Source: Polyangium jinanense (lineage in GTDB: Bacteria; Myxococcota; Polyangia; Polyangiales; Polyangiaceae). From it: DNA of 29,094 nucleotides. Below are positions 1 to 7,367 of this stretch, piece after piece. Below the pieces are notes generated by a model. It saw only the letters and a program-made list of their open reading frames with translations. It did not search any database and was not told the DNA's origin. The stretch lies in assembly GCF_028435365.1 (NCBI RefSeq), contig NZ_JAGTJJ010000097.1, forward strand, positions 1 to 29,094, given 5' to 3'. Every line of letters starts with the position of its first letter. The stretch's first letter is position 1. A program made the position numbers and the translations under genes.

Positions 1-257
1 GCTCGTCAAACCGCCGCGCCGGGGCGCTGCCCCGGGCCCCGCGGGGGCTGTTCGCCCCTCGACCCGAACCAGGGCAAGCCCTGGACCATTTGGGGAAGAA
101 CTGCGCGATGCGCAGTTCTTCCCACAGGCCAGTGGCAAGACCATGGAGGTGCGTTGCGCGCTGGCGGCGGGCAGGTTGTCAGTTGAATCCTCAGCGCCGC
201 GGTTCTTATGGGCAGGGTCGTCGTTGGTCTTGACCTGGCCTGTTCGATGAACTGCGC
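1..257 (+). repeat. Dispersed palindrome-rich repeat, copy A (right end truncated)
   Basis: This is one of four to five related copies in the window. In order it holds a GGGGC-GCT-GCCCC hairpin (21-33), a CCAGGG-CAAG-CCCTGG hairpin (69-84) and a perfect 14-bp-arm hairpin at 93-123 built on GGAAGAACTGCGC with a GAT loop. A core follows that starts with GGCAAGACCATGGAG and ends with GGTCTTGACC near 227-238. The second large hairpin, seen at the right of the core in other copies, is cut in half: GATGAACTGCGC ends at 257 and unrelated sequence follows. The core closely matches the reverse complement of copy D, so A and D are the same subtype. No protein is encoded; open frames through it arise from GC bias. 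Confidence 0.85.
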
Positions 258-261
258 GGGA

Positions 262-525
262 GCGCTCCCATTCCAACGTCCCTCGCCGCATTCACGTCCG
301 ATCGTGGGTTCTCCCGCGACGAACCAATCCGCACTCGTGGTGCTTTACCTGGAAGGCCGTTCGATCCGGGAGATCGCCGCAGGACTCGGCATCAAGACGA
401 AGACCGCGTACGCCCGCCTCTCCCTCGCCCGACGGCACCTGCAAACGCTCGCGCTCGCCAGATCCGCCTACGCAAGCGCACGCGCACGCGCACGCGCCTC
501 CGCCTCCGCCTTCGCCTCCGCTCCC
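262..525 (+). pseudogene. ECF RNA polymerase sigma factor relic (region 4 only)
   Basis: Read in the frame of position 208, bases 328-447 encode a typical sigma-70 region 4 helix-turn-helix: LYLEGRSIREIAAGLG followed by KTKTAYARLSLARRHL. That is the pattern of ECF sigma factors, in which a growth or recognition helix ends in an (S/A)RLxxARRxL segment. Nothing resembling region 2 precedes it. Upstream the frame runs straight into truncated repeat copy A, and downstream it runs into a low-complexity Ala/Arg/Ser tract and then overlaps the next gene. A gene that lost its N-terminal half when the repeat arrived, or in a later deletion, fits best. A short functional HTH protein cannot be excluded, but no good start codon or ribosome site supports one. 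Confidence 0.55.
471..523 (+). repeat. Low-complexity hexanucleotide tract
   Basis: Short imperfect runs of GCACGC units are followed by GCCTCC/GCCTTC units. This is a slippage-prone simple repeat at the end of the sigma-factor relic, immediately upstream of the lipoprotein gene leader. Confidence 0.7.
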
Positions 526-590
526 GACAAGCTCCTTGCCCCGCATCCCCGAGTTGTGGTGTTCCATGGTGCCAGGGAGAAGAACCATTC

Positions 591-1530
591 ATGCATCACT
601 CGACATTCACGACCCTCGCAGCCGTCGCCCTGCTCGGCATGCTCTCCGCGTGCGGAGGCGGCACCTCGCCTTCGTCCTCGGGCTCCGGCTCCGGCTCCGG
701 CGCGAGCACCGGCGGCGGGAATGGCGTCGTCGTCGATCGCGGGCCCACGAGCATCTCGCTCGACGGCGATCCCAACGGACTCTTCTGGGATGCCGATACT
801 GCCACACTCTTCATCGCCGACGACAATGGCAATCGGATCCTCTCGTGGACCGATACCCAAGGGCTCGGCCTCGCCGCCGAGCTGCCTCCCGCGCCGCCCG
901 ATAGCGCGGGCCTCGGCCAAGTCGTCAAGCTGAAGGACGGCACGCTCGTCGTGCCCAGGTTCGGCGGCGGCACCGCGGGCGACGTCGTGTATGCCAAGCC
1001 CGACGGCACGAACGGCGTGGTCCCGAACCTCGATCCCCTCCGCCGCCGCATCGGCCTCACCGTGTCCGAGGACGGCACGTTGTACGATACGTTCTTCGTC
1101 GCGATGAACGGCATCAAGCTCGGCAGCGTCGCCAAGCTCGATCTCGCCGGCGCCGAGACCGAAGTCATCACCGGCCTCAAAAAGCCCGTCGGCGTTCTTG
1201 CCGCGAAGGGCGACTTCATCGTCACCGAGCAGGAGACCGGCAACGTGCTCCGGGCGCCGATCGCTTCGCCGGATCAGATCGTCGTGATCGCGCAGCTCGT
1301 CGGGCCCGATCTGCTGACCGACGGGCCAATGGAACGTTTTTCACCGGCGGCAAGGACGGCAGTGTCCGCCAGATCGTAGCGGCGGCGAGTGGAGCGAATT
1401 CGCGAGCGGGTTCCAGGAGGTCCGCGGCGTCGCGTACGACGCGGAAAACCGTCGCCTCTTCCTCGCCGATCACGATGGCATCGAGGAGGACGGCGTGACG
1501 CATTTCCTTCGGATCCTGCCGGTCGATTGA
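591..1530 (+). pseudogene. NHL/SMP-30-like beta-propeller lipoprotein, two frameshifts
   Basis: The first frame runs 591-1379. It begins with a lipoprotein signal (LLGMLSAC, lipobox LSAC), then a Ser/Gly linker (residues about 27-48) and beta-propeller-like blades such as LFIADDNGNRILSW, FIVTEQETGNVLRAP and LKKPVGVLA, resembling SMP-30/gluconolactonase or NHL proteins. Homology breaks near 1325 and resumes one frame over (NGTFFTGGKDGSVRQIV). It breaks again near 1375 and resumes in the third frame (SGGEWSEFASGFQEVRGVAY, then a tail ending in LPVD) to a stop at 1528-1530. Adding one base at each point gives about 313 residues. The restored stop overlaps the next ATG by one base, which strongly supports 1530 as the ancestral end. 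A leader AGGGAGA lies at 574-580. The breaks are either real decay or two single-base sequence errors. Confidence 0.75.
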
Positions 1531-2714
1531 TGATGCGCCGCGGAATCGCCCTCGTGGCGCTGCTCCTGTCGCCGGCCGTCGCCCGCGCCGAAGGGCCGCG
1601 GGTGCAGGCTCTTTTCCAGGGGGACATCGACGCGCGCCTCCACTCCGCCGATCGCGTGGAGGGCGAGGACGGCTTCGCGGTCACCCGCCTCCGCCTCGGC
1701 GCGCGCGCCGATTTCACGCCCTGGTTTCACGCCGCCGCGCAGGCCGAATGGGCCCAGGAAAAACCGGCGCAGCTCGACGCTTACGTGTCCTTTCGGCCGT
1801 CGGCGTCGTGGGAGCTCTCCCTCGGGGCGCGCAAGACGCCGCTTTTCTCATCGGCGCGCGACGAGCCCGTGTGGATGCTCCCCGTCCCCGAGCGTCCGAT
1901 GATCGTCCGCGCGCTCTGGCCCGGTCGCGACGTGGGGCTCGAAGTGCACAGGCTGCCCACGCCGTCGCTCCCGCTCGAAGCATGGCTGCGCGTGGGCAAT
2001 GGGTCGGGCAGCGTGCTCGGCAATGACAACAGCGATTTCGCTGTGGATGCGCGGCTCGACGTGGCGCTCGGGCGCGCGAATCCACAGGCGAAAGGCACGC
2101 CGCTCCTCGGCCTGCGCCTCGGCGCCGGGATCCACGCGGAAAGCGCCGAGGATCGGCTCGGCGTCCGGGGCACGACCGCGGACGGGTTCATCTTTTATCG
2201 CGTCGCCACGGTCTATGGCCCGCGGTACGTCGCCGAGGCGCACGCGGCCGCGTATCTCGGGCCGGTGCGAATCCTCGGGGAAATCGGGGTCGCCAAGGAG
2301 AGCCGCGCCAAGGATACGGACGGCAATCCGGCGACGCCCCGCGTGTCGCAAGATTCCATCCGCTCGCTCGGCGGATTCGTCGAGGCCGCGTGGATGCTGA
2401 CGGGGCAACGTCGCGCGCCTGGGATATGGCCGACGGAGCGGCCGGGGCGATCCTGGGGAATCGGCGCGCTGGAGCTCGCGGGGCGATTCGAGCGGCTCTC
2501 GCTCGGGCAAGGCGCGCGTGACGTCGAGCCCGGCGGGGCCACGAGCGTCTCGGCGGCGATTCGATGGTGGGCGACGCCGTTCTGCGCGGTGTCGGCCGCA
2601 GGTTACTTCACGGCGTACGATACGGCGCCGATCGAGGAGCCCGAAACGACGCGGTCGTGGCTCGGCATTCTCCGCGCGACGTTCCACGTGCCGGTGGAAA
2701 AGCTCGTGCGCTGA
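1530..2714 (+). CDS. OprO/OprP-type (phosphate-selective-like) outer membrane porin
   Basis: The predicted protein has 394 residues and a cleavable signal (MMRRGIALVALLLSPAVARA, then EGP). The mature part consists of alternating amphipathic strands with many aromatic girdle residues (LGARADFTPWFHAAAQAEWA, YVSFRPSASWELSLGARKT, YVAEAHAAAYLGPVRILGEI) and ends in a C-terminal beta-strand region. This pattern matches the phosphate-selective porin O/P family of trimeric anion channels. The ATG at 1530 overlaps the stop of the preceding lipoprotein gene (TGATG), so the two were probably translationally coupled; a second ATG follows at 1533. The gene ends 16 bp from the stop of the convergent molybdopterin oxidoreductase. 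The family is known for oxyanion passage, but this protein's substrate cannot be read from the sequence. Confidence 0.8.
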   Translation: MMRRGIALVALLLSPAVARAEGPRVQALFQGDIDARLHSADRVEGEDGFAVTRLRLGARADFTPWFHAAAQAEWAQEKPAQLDAYVSFRPSASWELSLGARKTPLFSSARDEPVWMLPVPERPMIVRALWPGRDVGLEVHRLPTPSLPLEAWLRVGNGSGSVLGNDNSDFAVDARLDVALGRANPQAKGTPLLGLRLGAGIHAESAEDRLGVRGTTADGFIFYRVATVYGPRYVAEAHAAAYLGPVRILGEIGVAKESRAKDTDGNPATPRVSQDSIRSLGGFVEAAWMLTGQRRAPGIWPTERPGRSWGIGALELAGRFERLSLGQGARDVEPGGATSVSAAIRWWATPFCAVSAAGYFTAYDTAPIEEPETTRSWLGILRATFHVPVEKLVR

Positions 2715-2730
2715 ACGAAGGGCAAGAGGC

Positions 2731-5217
2731 TCAGGCCCGGACCACCCGACAAGCACAACACTTGTACGCCTGCTGTCCGGACAGCGCGTCGAAATGCCGG
2801 TCATCGATGAGCACGTTCGCGGGCTCGTACCGCGGCAGGCCGAGATCGTCGCCGACCTTTTGCGCGGGACCGAAAAAATTCGGCACGAAGATCGTGTCCT
2901 CGCGAATGCCATCGAAGAGCAGCGCCGTCGCCGTGATCCCGCCCCGCGGGCTCTCCACCCGGATCGCGTCTCCGTCGCGGATGCCCGCCCGCGCTGCCGC
3001 GCGCGGGTGAATCTGCACGAGCCGGATCCCGTTCATCAGCTTCCCGGTCTGCGTCCATTGCGTCATCGTCGCGAAATGGACCACGCTCGGCCGGCCGATC
3101 ATCCCGAGGAGCGGAAACCCCGCGCGCACGCCTTCGTTCGGCGGCACGCCGAGCTTGACCCGCGGCGTGGAGGAGCCGGGATGGAGCGGATTCGGAACCT
3201 TCTCGGCGAGGTGCTCGATCGTCGGGACCCCGGCGCCGACCTCCGGGTGCGAATAAAACGGCGGGAGCGCGGCGTGCCCGGCGCGCGCGAGTTTTTCGTG
3301 AATCGCCGACGTGAAAATCTCGACCTTTCCGCTCGGCGTGAAGAAACGTTTCCCCGCGTGCCCGAGAGCGCTCGCCACGGACGCCCAGGAGGGATGGTCG
3401 AGGTAAAGCGTGCTCGTGCCCGGATGATCCTCGGAAGGGCAAGGCCAACGGAGCGGCTCGGTTCTCTCGCGCAGCCGCTTCGAGGTCATCCCCGCCATGC
3501 CCGGCGTGTTCTTGACGAAGACCTCGTCCCAGAGCGTGCGATAATCCTTCCACGCCGCCGGAAGATTGTCTTTCCAGTACGAAGGCGGATTCTTCTTGTC
3601 GACCTCGGCCATCGCGTGGGCGAGATCGATCCAGACGTGAATGTCGGGCCGCGCCTCACCGATGGGGTCGATCGCCTTGTCCGACCAGCGAATGGCGCGA
3701 TCGTCGCGGCGCATGTAGACGCACTCCTGTTCGAGCACGCTCGGGATCGGGAGCACGTAATCGGCGAAGAGCGCGGGCTCCTCCAGGAAGAGGCCCGGAT
3801 ACACGAGAAGCTCGAGCTTTTCGTACGCCGCGCGCACCCGCGCCGCGTTCGCGCCGTCGACGAGCGGGTTTCCCATCAGGAACACGGCGCGCAGACGATA
3901 CGGATCCTCGTCGAGGATCGCCCGCGGGAACGTGTCGGGCCCGAGCAGTGCGGGCCCCTTCTTCTCCGGGACCTCTCCGCGGATCTTCGGCAAACGGAGA
4001 TCCCCCGGCCAGGTGTTGTGCATGAAATTGCAGCCGCCACCGGGTTTGCCGATGTTGCCGGTGATCGCCGCGAGGAACGCCATCGCCCGGTAGGTGTGGA
4101 ACGCGTTCATCTGATGCGAGATCCCCGCATTGCAGAAGATCGCCGCAGGGCGGGCCGTTGCATACGCCTCGGCGAGGGCGCGGATCGTGCTCGCGGGGAT
4201 GGTCGTCATCCGCTCGCCCCACTCCGGGGAAAACCCTTGCGCCTCGACGTGCTTGACGAGCGCGTCGAACCCGACGACCCACCGCTCGACGAACGCCGCA
4301 TCGTAGAGCTTCTGCCGGAGGATGTGCGCGAGCATGGCGTACACGAGCGCCATGTCGGTGTGCGGGCGAATGGCGATGTGCTGGTCCGCGAAGGCCGAGG
4401 TCGGCGTTTGCCGCGGGTCGACGACGACGAGCTTCGCGCCGGTGTGCGCGCGCGCCCGCAGGAGGTGCTCGAACGTGACGGGGTGCGTCTCGGCCTGGTT
4501 CGTGCCGAAGAAAAGGAAAAACTTCGAGCTGCCGAGGTCCTCCTGCCCCGTGATGCCGTCCTTGCCGTAGCCATTGGTAAAATTGCCGAGGCCGAAGGTC
4601 CAGGCGAGGGCGTCGCCGCCCGCGTCGTTGCAGACGGGGCCGACATCGGTCGCATTGGGCGAGCCATAGAGATCGAAAAACCGGCCGATGATGGAGCCGA
4701 CCCCGCGCACGAGCCGCCCCGAGGTCTTGCTGGCGACGCCGGCGGCGCCGGTGGTATCGCGGATCTCGACGAGCTTTTTGGCGATCTCGGCGAGGGCCTG
4801 ATCCCAGCTGATGGGCTCGAAGCGCGAATCGGGGGAGCCTTTCGCGCCGGAGACGCGCCGGAGCGGCGTACGAATGCGGTGCGGGTTGTAGGCGATCTGC
4901 GCCATCATCGGGCCCTTGACGCAGAGGTTGCCGTCTTGGACCGGATCGGCCGTCTCGCCCTTGATGTCGATGATGCGCCCGCCCTTCTTGTGGACCTGGA
5001 TCCCACAAAGGGAGTTGCAGAACTGGCAAGCGGCGCGAACGATCTGATCGGGCTGAAGCGCCCCGGAGTTCCGGGTGAGATCGAGCGCTGCGCGCGCAGG
5101 CTCGGCCGGAGGCGGAGGCGTGGTGGCCTCGCAGCCGGCCACGAAGCCCGCCGCGGCGCTCGTCGCAGCCGACAGCTTGAGGAATCCTCGACGCGAGAGG
5201 TTCGAATCGCTGGCCAT
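2731..5217 (-). CDS. Tat-exported molybdopterin (Mo/W-bisPGD) oxidoreductase, catalytic subunit
   Basis: The protein has 828 residues and belongs to the DMSO reductase superfamily. It starts with a twin-arginine signal (SRRGFLK, residues 8-14) followed by AAAGFVAGC, where Cys29 may be a lipobox cysteine. A [4Fe-4S] motif is formed by Cys64, Cys67, Cys71 and Cys99, with the usual Lys at 101 after the last Cys. The sequence GSPNATDVGPVCNDAGG places Cys196 where the Mo/W ligand is expected. Later cofactor-binding stretches include FCNAGISHQMNAFHTYRAM and a C-terminal molydopterin-dinucleotide-binding domain. It is most like periplasmic formate dehydrogenase, nitrate, polysulfide/thiosulfate or arsenate reductase subunits; the substrate cannot be assigned. 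No iron-sulfur or membrane partner subunit is adjacent. ATG 5217 is chosen because the Tat motif follows directly. It is divergent from the TupA-like gene, with 119 bp between. Confidence 0.88.
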   Translation of the reverse strand: MASDSNLSRRGFLKLSAATSAAAGFVAGCEATTPPPPAEPARAALDLTRNSGALQPDQIVRAACQFCNSLCGIQVHKKGGRIIDIKGETADPVQDGNLCVKGPMMAQIAYNPHRIRTPLRRVSGAKGSPDSRFEPISWDQALAEIAKKLVEIRDTTGAAGVASKTSGRLVRGVGSIIGRFFDLYGSPNATDVGPVCNDAGGDALAWTFGLGNFTNGYGKDGITGQEDLGSSKFFLFFGTNQAETHPVTFEHLLRARAHTGAKLVVVDPRQTPTSAFADQHIAIRPHTDMALVYAMLAHILRQKLYDAAFVERWVVGFDALVKHVEAQGFSPEWGERMTTIPASTIRALAEAYATARPAAIFCNAGISHQMNAFHTYRAMAFLAAITGNIGKPGGGCNFMHNTWPGDLRLPKIRGEVPEKKGPALLGPDTFPRAILDEDPYRLRAVFLMGNPLVDGANAARVRAAYEKLELLVYPGLFLEEPALFADYVLPIPSVLEQECVYMRRDDRAIRWSDKAIDPIGEARPDIHVWIDLAHAMAEVDKKNPPSYWKDNLPAAWKDYRTLWDEVFVKNTPGMAGMTSKRLRERTEPLRWPCPSEDHPGTSTLYLDHPSWASVASALGHAGKRFFTPSGKVEIFTSAIHEKLARAGHAALPPFYSHPEVGAGVPTIEHLAEKVPNPLHPGSSTPRVKLGVPPNEGVRAGFPLLGMIGRPSVVHFATMTQWTQTGKLMNGIRLVQIHPRAAARAGIRDGDAIRVESPRGGITATALLFDGIREDTIFVPNFFGPAQKVGDDLGLPRYEPANVLIDDRHFDALSGQQAYKCCACRVVRA

Positions 5218-5336
5218 GTTCCGGACGGGATCATGCGCCGGAGAGCGATCGGAAAACAAGCGTCTTGCGGAGCTTGCCCCCGCGGGCGAACACGAGGGCA
5301 GACCGGGCAAACACGAAGTGGTAGAGTCGCCGCGTC

Positions 5337-6167
5337 ATGCACGCGCTGTCACGCCGCTCGTTCGGGTCGCTCTGGGGGCTCTTCTTGCTCGCGCTGTTCT
5401 GCCTTTCGTGCGGAAAGCAGCCTGCGGGAGGGCGTGCGCTGCGGCTCGCGACGACGACGAGCTTGAAGGACGCGGGGCTGCTCGACGAGCTGCTCCCCGC
5501 GTTCGAGGCGAAGACGGGCTACCGCGTCGAGGTGAATGCGCTCGGCTCCGGCAAGTCGCTCCGCGCGCTGCGCGACGGCACGGTCGACGTGGCCATCACG
5601 CACGCGCCTGCCGAGGAGCAAGCCGCGGTCGCCGCAGGCGAGGTGGGGCGGCGGAGCCCGTTCATGCACAACGAGTTCGTGATCGTCGGGCCCGCCGATC
5701 AGGTGGGCGTCGTGGCCGGCGCGGGAGACGTCGAGGAGGCGCTGCGACGGATCGCTTCGTCGGGGCGAACGTTCGTGTCACGCGGGGACGACTCGGGGAC
5801 GAACCAGCGCGAAATGGCGCTGTGGAAGGCCGCGGGGATCGGCGCGAACAGCGCATTCATCGTGCGGGCGAACGCAGGGATGGGCGAGACGCTGGAGCGC
5901 GCGTCGGACGACGGCGCGTTCGCGTTGAGTGATCGCGCGACGTTCGTAACCAAGCAGAAGGATCTGAAGCTCTCGATCGTGTTCCAGGGCGACGCGGCGC
6001 TGCGGAACACGTATTCCGTGATCGAACCGAAGGCCGGCGGAGGGGCCAATGCCGAGGGGGCGCGAGCGTTCGCGGAGTATCTCCTTTCGGCCGAGGGACG
6101 GGCGCTCATCGGCGCGTTCGGCGTGAAGGCCAGCGGGGAGCCGCTGTTCACGCCCGAAGCGCGCTGA
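5337..6167 (+). CDS. tupA: TupA-like tungstate/molybdate-binding lipoprotein
   Basis: The predicted protein has 276 residues. The N-terminus is a lipoprotein signal with lipobox LSC (Cys25). The mature domain starts with LATTTSLKDAGLLDELLPAF, the hallmark TTTS oxyanion loop of TupA/WtpA-type binding proteins. It continues with MHNEFVIVGP (about 110-119), FVSRGDDSGTNQREMALW (about 146-163) and ALSDRATF, all typical of TupA. It should bind tungstate (or molybdate) outside the inner membrane and deliver it to an ABC permease. No permease (TupB) or ATPase (TupC) gene is in the window, so partners must lie elsewhere. The divergent placement next to a Mo/W enzyme suggests shared regulation and a role in supplying that enzyme's metal. 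The symbol rests on family motifs; tungstate specificity is not proven. Confidence 0.85.
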   Translation: MHALSRRSFGSLWGLFLLALFCLSCGKQPAGGRALRLATTTSLKDAGLLDELLPAFEAKTGYRVEVNALGSGKSLRALRDGTVDVAITHAPAEEQAAVAAGEVGRRSPFMHNEFVIVGPADQVGVVAGAGDVEEALRRIASSGRTFVSRGDDSGTNQREMALWKAAGIGANSAFIVRANAGMGETLERASDDGAFALSDRATFVTKQKDLKLSIVFQGDAALRNTYSVIEPKAGGGANAEGARAFAEYLLSAEGRALIGAFGVKASGEPLFTPEAR

Positions 6168-6213
6168 CGTTGTGCCATCGCCATTGCCATCGGAAAGGTC
6201 GGATCGGCGAGCC

Positions 6214-6984
6214 ATGACGAAAGAGGCTACCCATCGTCCCGCCATCGAAGGGAAGGAGACGACGATTCCGCTCCTGCCCTGCGTTTCGCCCGACGAGACG
6301 CTCACGTTTTATCGGGCGCTCGGCTTCGAAACCACCTACGAGATGACGAAGCCGTATCTGTATCTGGCGCTGCGCTTCCGTGGATTCGAGCTGCACTTCG
6401 GCAAAGGCCCCAAGGGACTGGATCCGAAGGAGGAGAACTCGGGCGGCTGTCTGGTCCTCGTGGACGCCGTGGAGCCCTATCACCGCACGTTCACCGAGGC
6501 CCTGCGCGCGAAGTACGGCAAGGTGCTGGCCCGCGGCAGGCCCCGGATCACACGCTTTCGGCCCGGGCAGAGCCGCTTCTCGCTGATCGACCCCTCCGGC
6601 AACAACATCATCTTCATCCAGCGGGGCGAGCCGGACCTCGAATACGGCGGATCGAAGGCGCTCTCGGGCCTGGCGAAGGCGCTCGACAATGCCCGCATCC
6701 TGCGTGATTTCAAGAACGACGACAAAGCCGCCGCCCGCGTGCTCGACGTCGCGCTCGCGAAATACGGGGCAGAAGCCCAGGTGGAGGACCGGGTGCGAGC
6801 CATGGCAGCCCGGATCGAGCTTTCGATTGCGCTGAACGACGCCGCGTCAGGCCAGGCCCTCCACGAGCAACTCCAGGCGCTCCCCCTGTCCGAGGAAGAA
6901 CGCGACCGCCTGTCCGAGGAGCTGAAGGCCGCGGAGCGGCTGGAGCAGTGGCTTTCGCGCGCCGCGGCGACGCGTCAGGCCTGA
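6214..6984 (+). CDS. VOC-fold (glyoxalase/bleomycin-resistance-like) protein with helical C-terminal extension
   Basis: The predicted protein has 256 residues. Residues about 17-138 form a vicinal-oxygen-chelate unit: IPLLPCVSPDETLTFYRALG, then YLYLALRFRGFELHFG, then FSLIDPSGNNIIFIQ, the classic closing strand of glyoxalase/bleomycin-resistance-type proteins. Residues about 145-256 form an Ala/Leu/Glu-rich helical extension that is not part of the VOC fold and could be a TPR-like or dimerisation domain. Similar proteins are often annotated as bleomycin resistance-like, but no substrate is implied. The ATG at 6214 is preferred over an upstream GTG at 6172, because the extra 14 residues add no fold element. 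It follows the TupA-like gene by 46 bp and may be cotranscribed. Repeat copy B begins immediately downstream. Confidence 0.78.
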   Translation: MTKEATHRPAIEGKETTIPLLPCVSPDETLTFYRALGFETTYEMTKPYLYLALRFRGFELHFGKGPKGLDPKEENSGGCLVLVDAVEPYHRTFTEALRAKYGKVLARGRPRITRFRPGQSRFSLIDPSGNNIIFIQRGEPDLEYGGSKALSGLAKALDNARILRDFKNDDKAAARVLDVALAKYGAEAQVEDRVRAMAARIELSIALNDAASGQALHEQLQALPLSEEERDRLSEELKAAERLEQWLSRAAATRQA

Positions 6985-6989
6985 GAAGG

Positions 6990-7367
6990 TGTTCCACAGG
7001 TGGGCGCGGGCGCGGGCGCGGGGCGTTGCCCCGCACCCCAGCAGGGGGCTGTCCGCCCCCTGCACCCCGGACCAGGCACGGCCTGGACCGAGGGCCGAGA
7101 AACCGCGCGATGCGCGGTTTCTCGGACGGGCCCTGTGGCAAGACCACGAGCGGCGTTGCCAGCCGAGGCGGCAGCGCTGCCTCAGCCTCGAGCAGACACG
7201 TCAGCGCTGCGGTTTGGATGGGCAAGGTCGTTGCCGGTCTTGACTCGGCCCGTTTCAAAAACCGCGCATCGCGCAGTTTTTGAACCCCCGGTCCAGGCCG
7301 TGCCTGGTCCGGGTCCAGGGGTGGACAACCCCTGGTCGGGGTCCGGGGTGAAACCCCGGCGCTACGC
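6990..7367 (+). repeat. Dispersed palindrome-rich repeat, copy B
   Basis: This copy fills the gap between two convergent genes. Its left side carries small GC hairpins, among them CCAGGC-ACG-GCCTGG (7072-7086). A large hairpin follows at 7095-7125, with 14-bp perfect arms CCGAGAAACCGCGC and their complement around a GAT loop. The core holds GGCAAGACC and, further right, GGTCTTGAC in inverted order. The second large hairpin at 7254-7284 (TTCAAAAACCGCGC, ATC loop) has one mismatch. More CCAGGC/GCCTGG and GGGGT/ACCCC hairpins then run up to the stop codon of the minus-strand cyclase gene. Both large stems differ in sequence from copies A, C and D, yet pairing is kept. Confidence 0.85.

Noticed and set aside
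2518..5466. Long open frame on the plus strand across the Mo/W oxidoreductase
   Set aside because: It is antisense to a clearly recognised enzyme gene and has an Arg-rich composition typical of complementary frames in GC-rich DNA.
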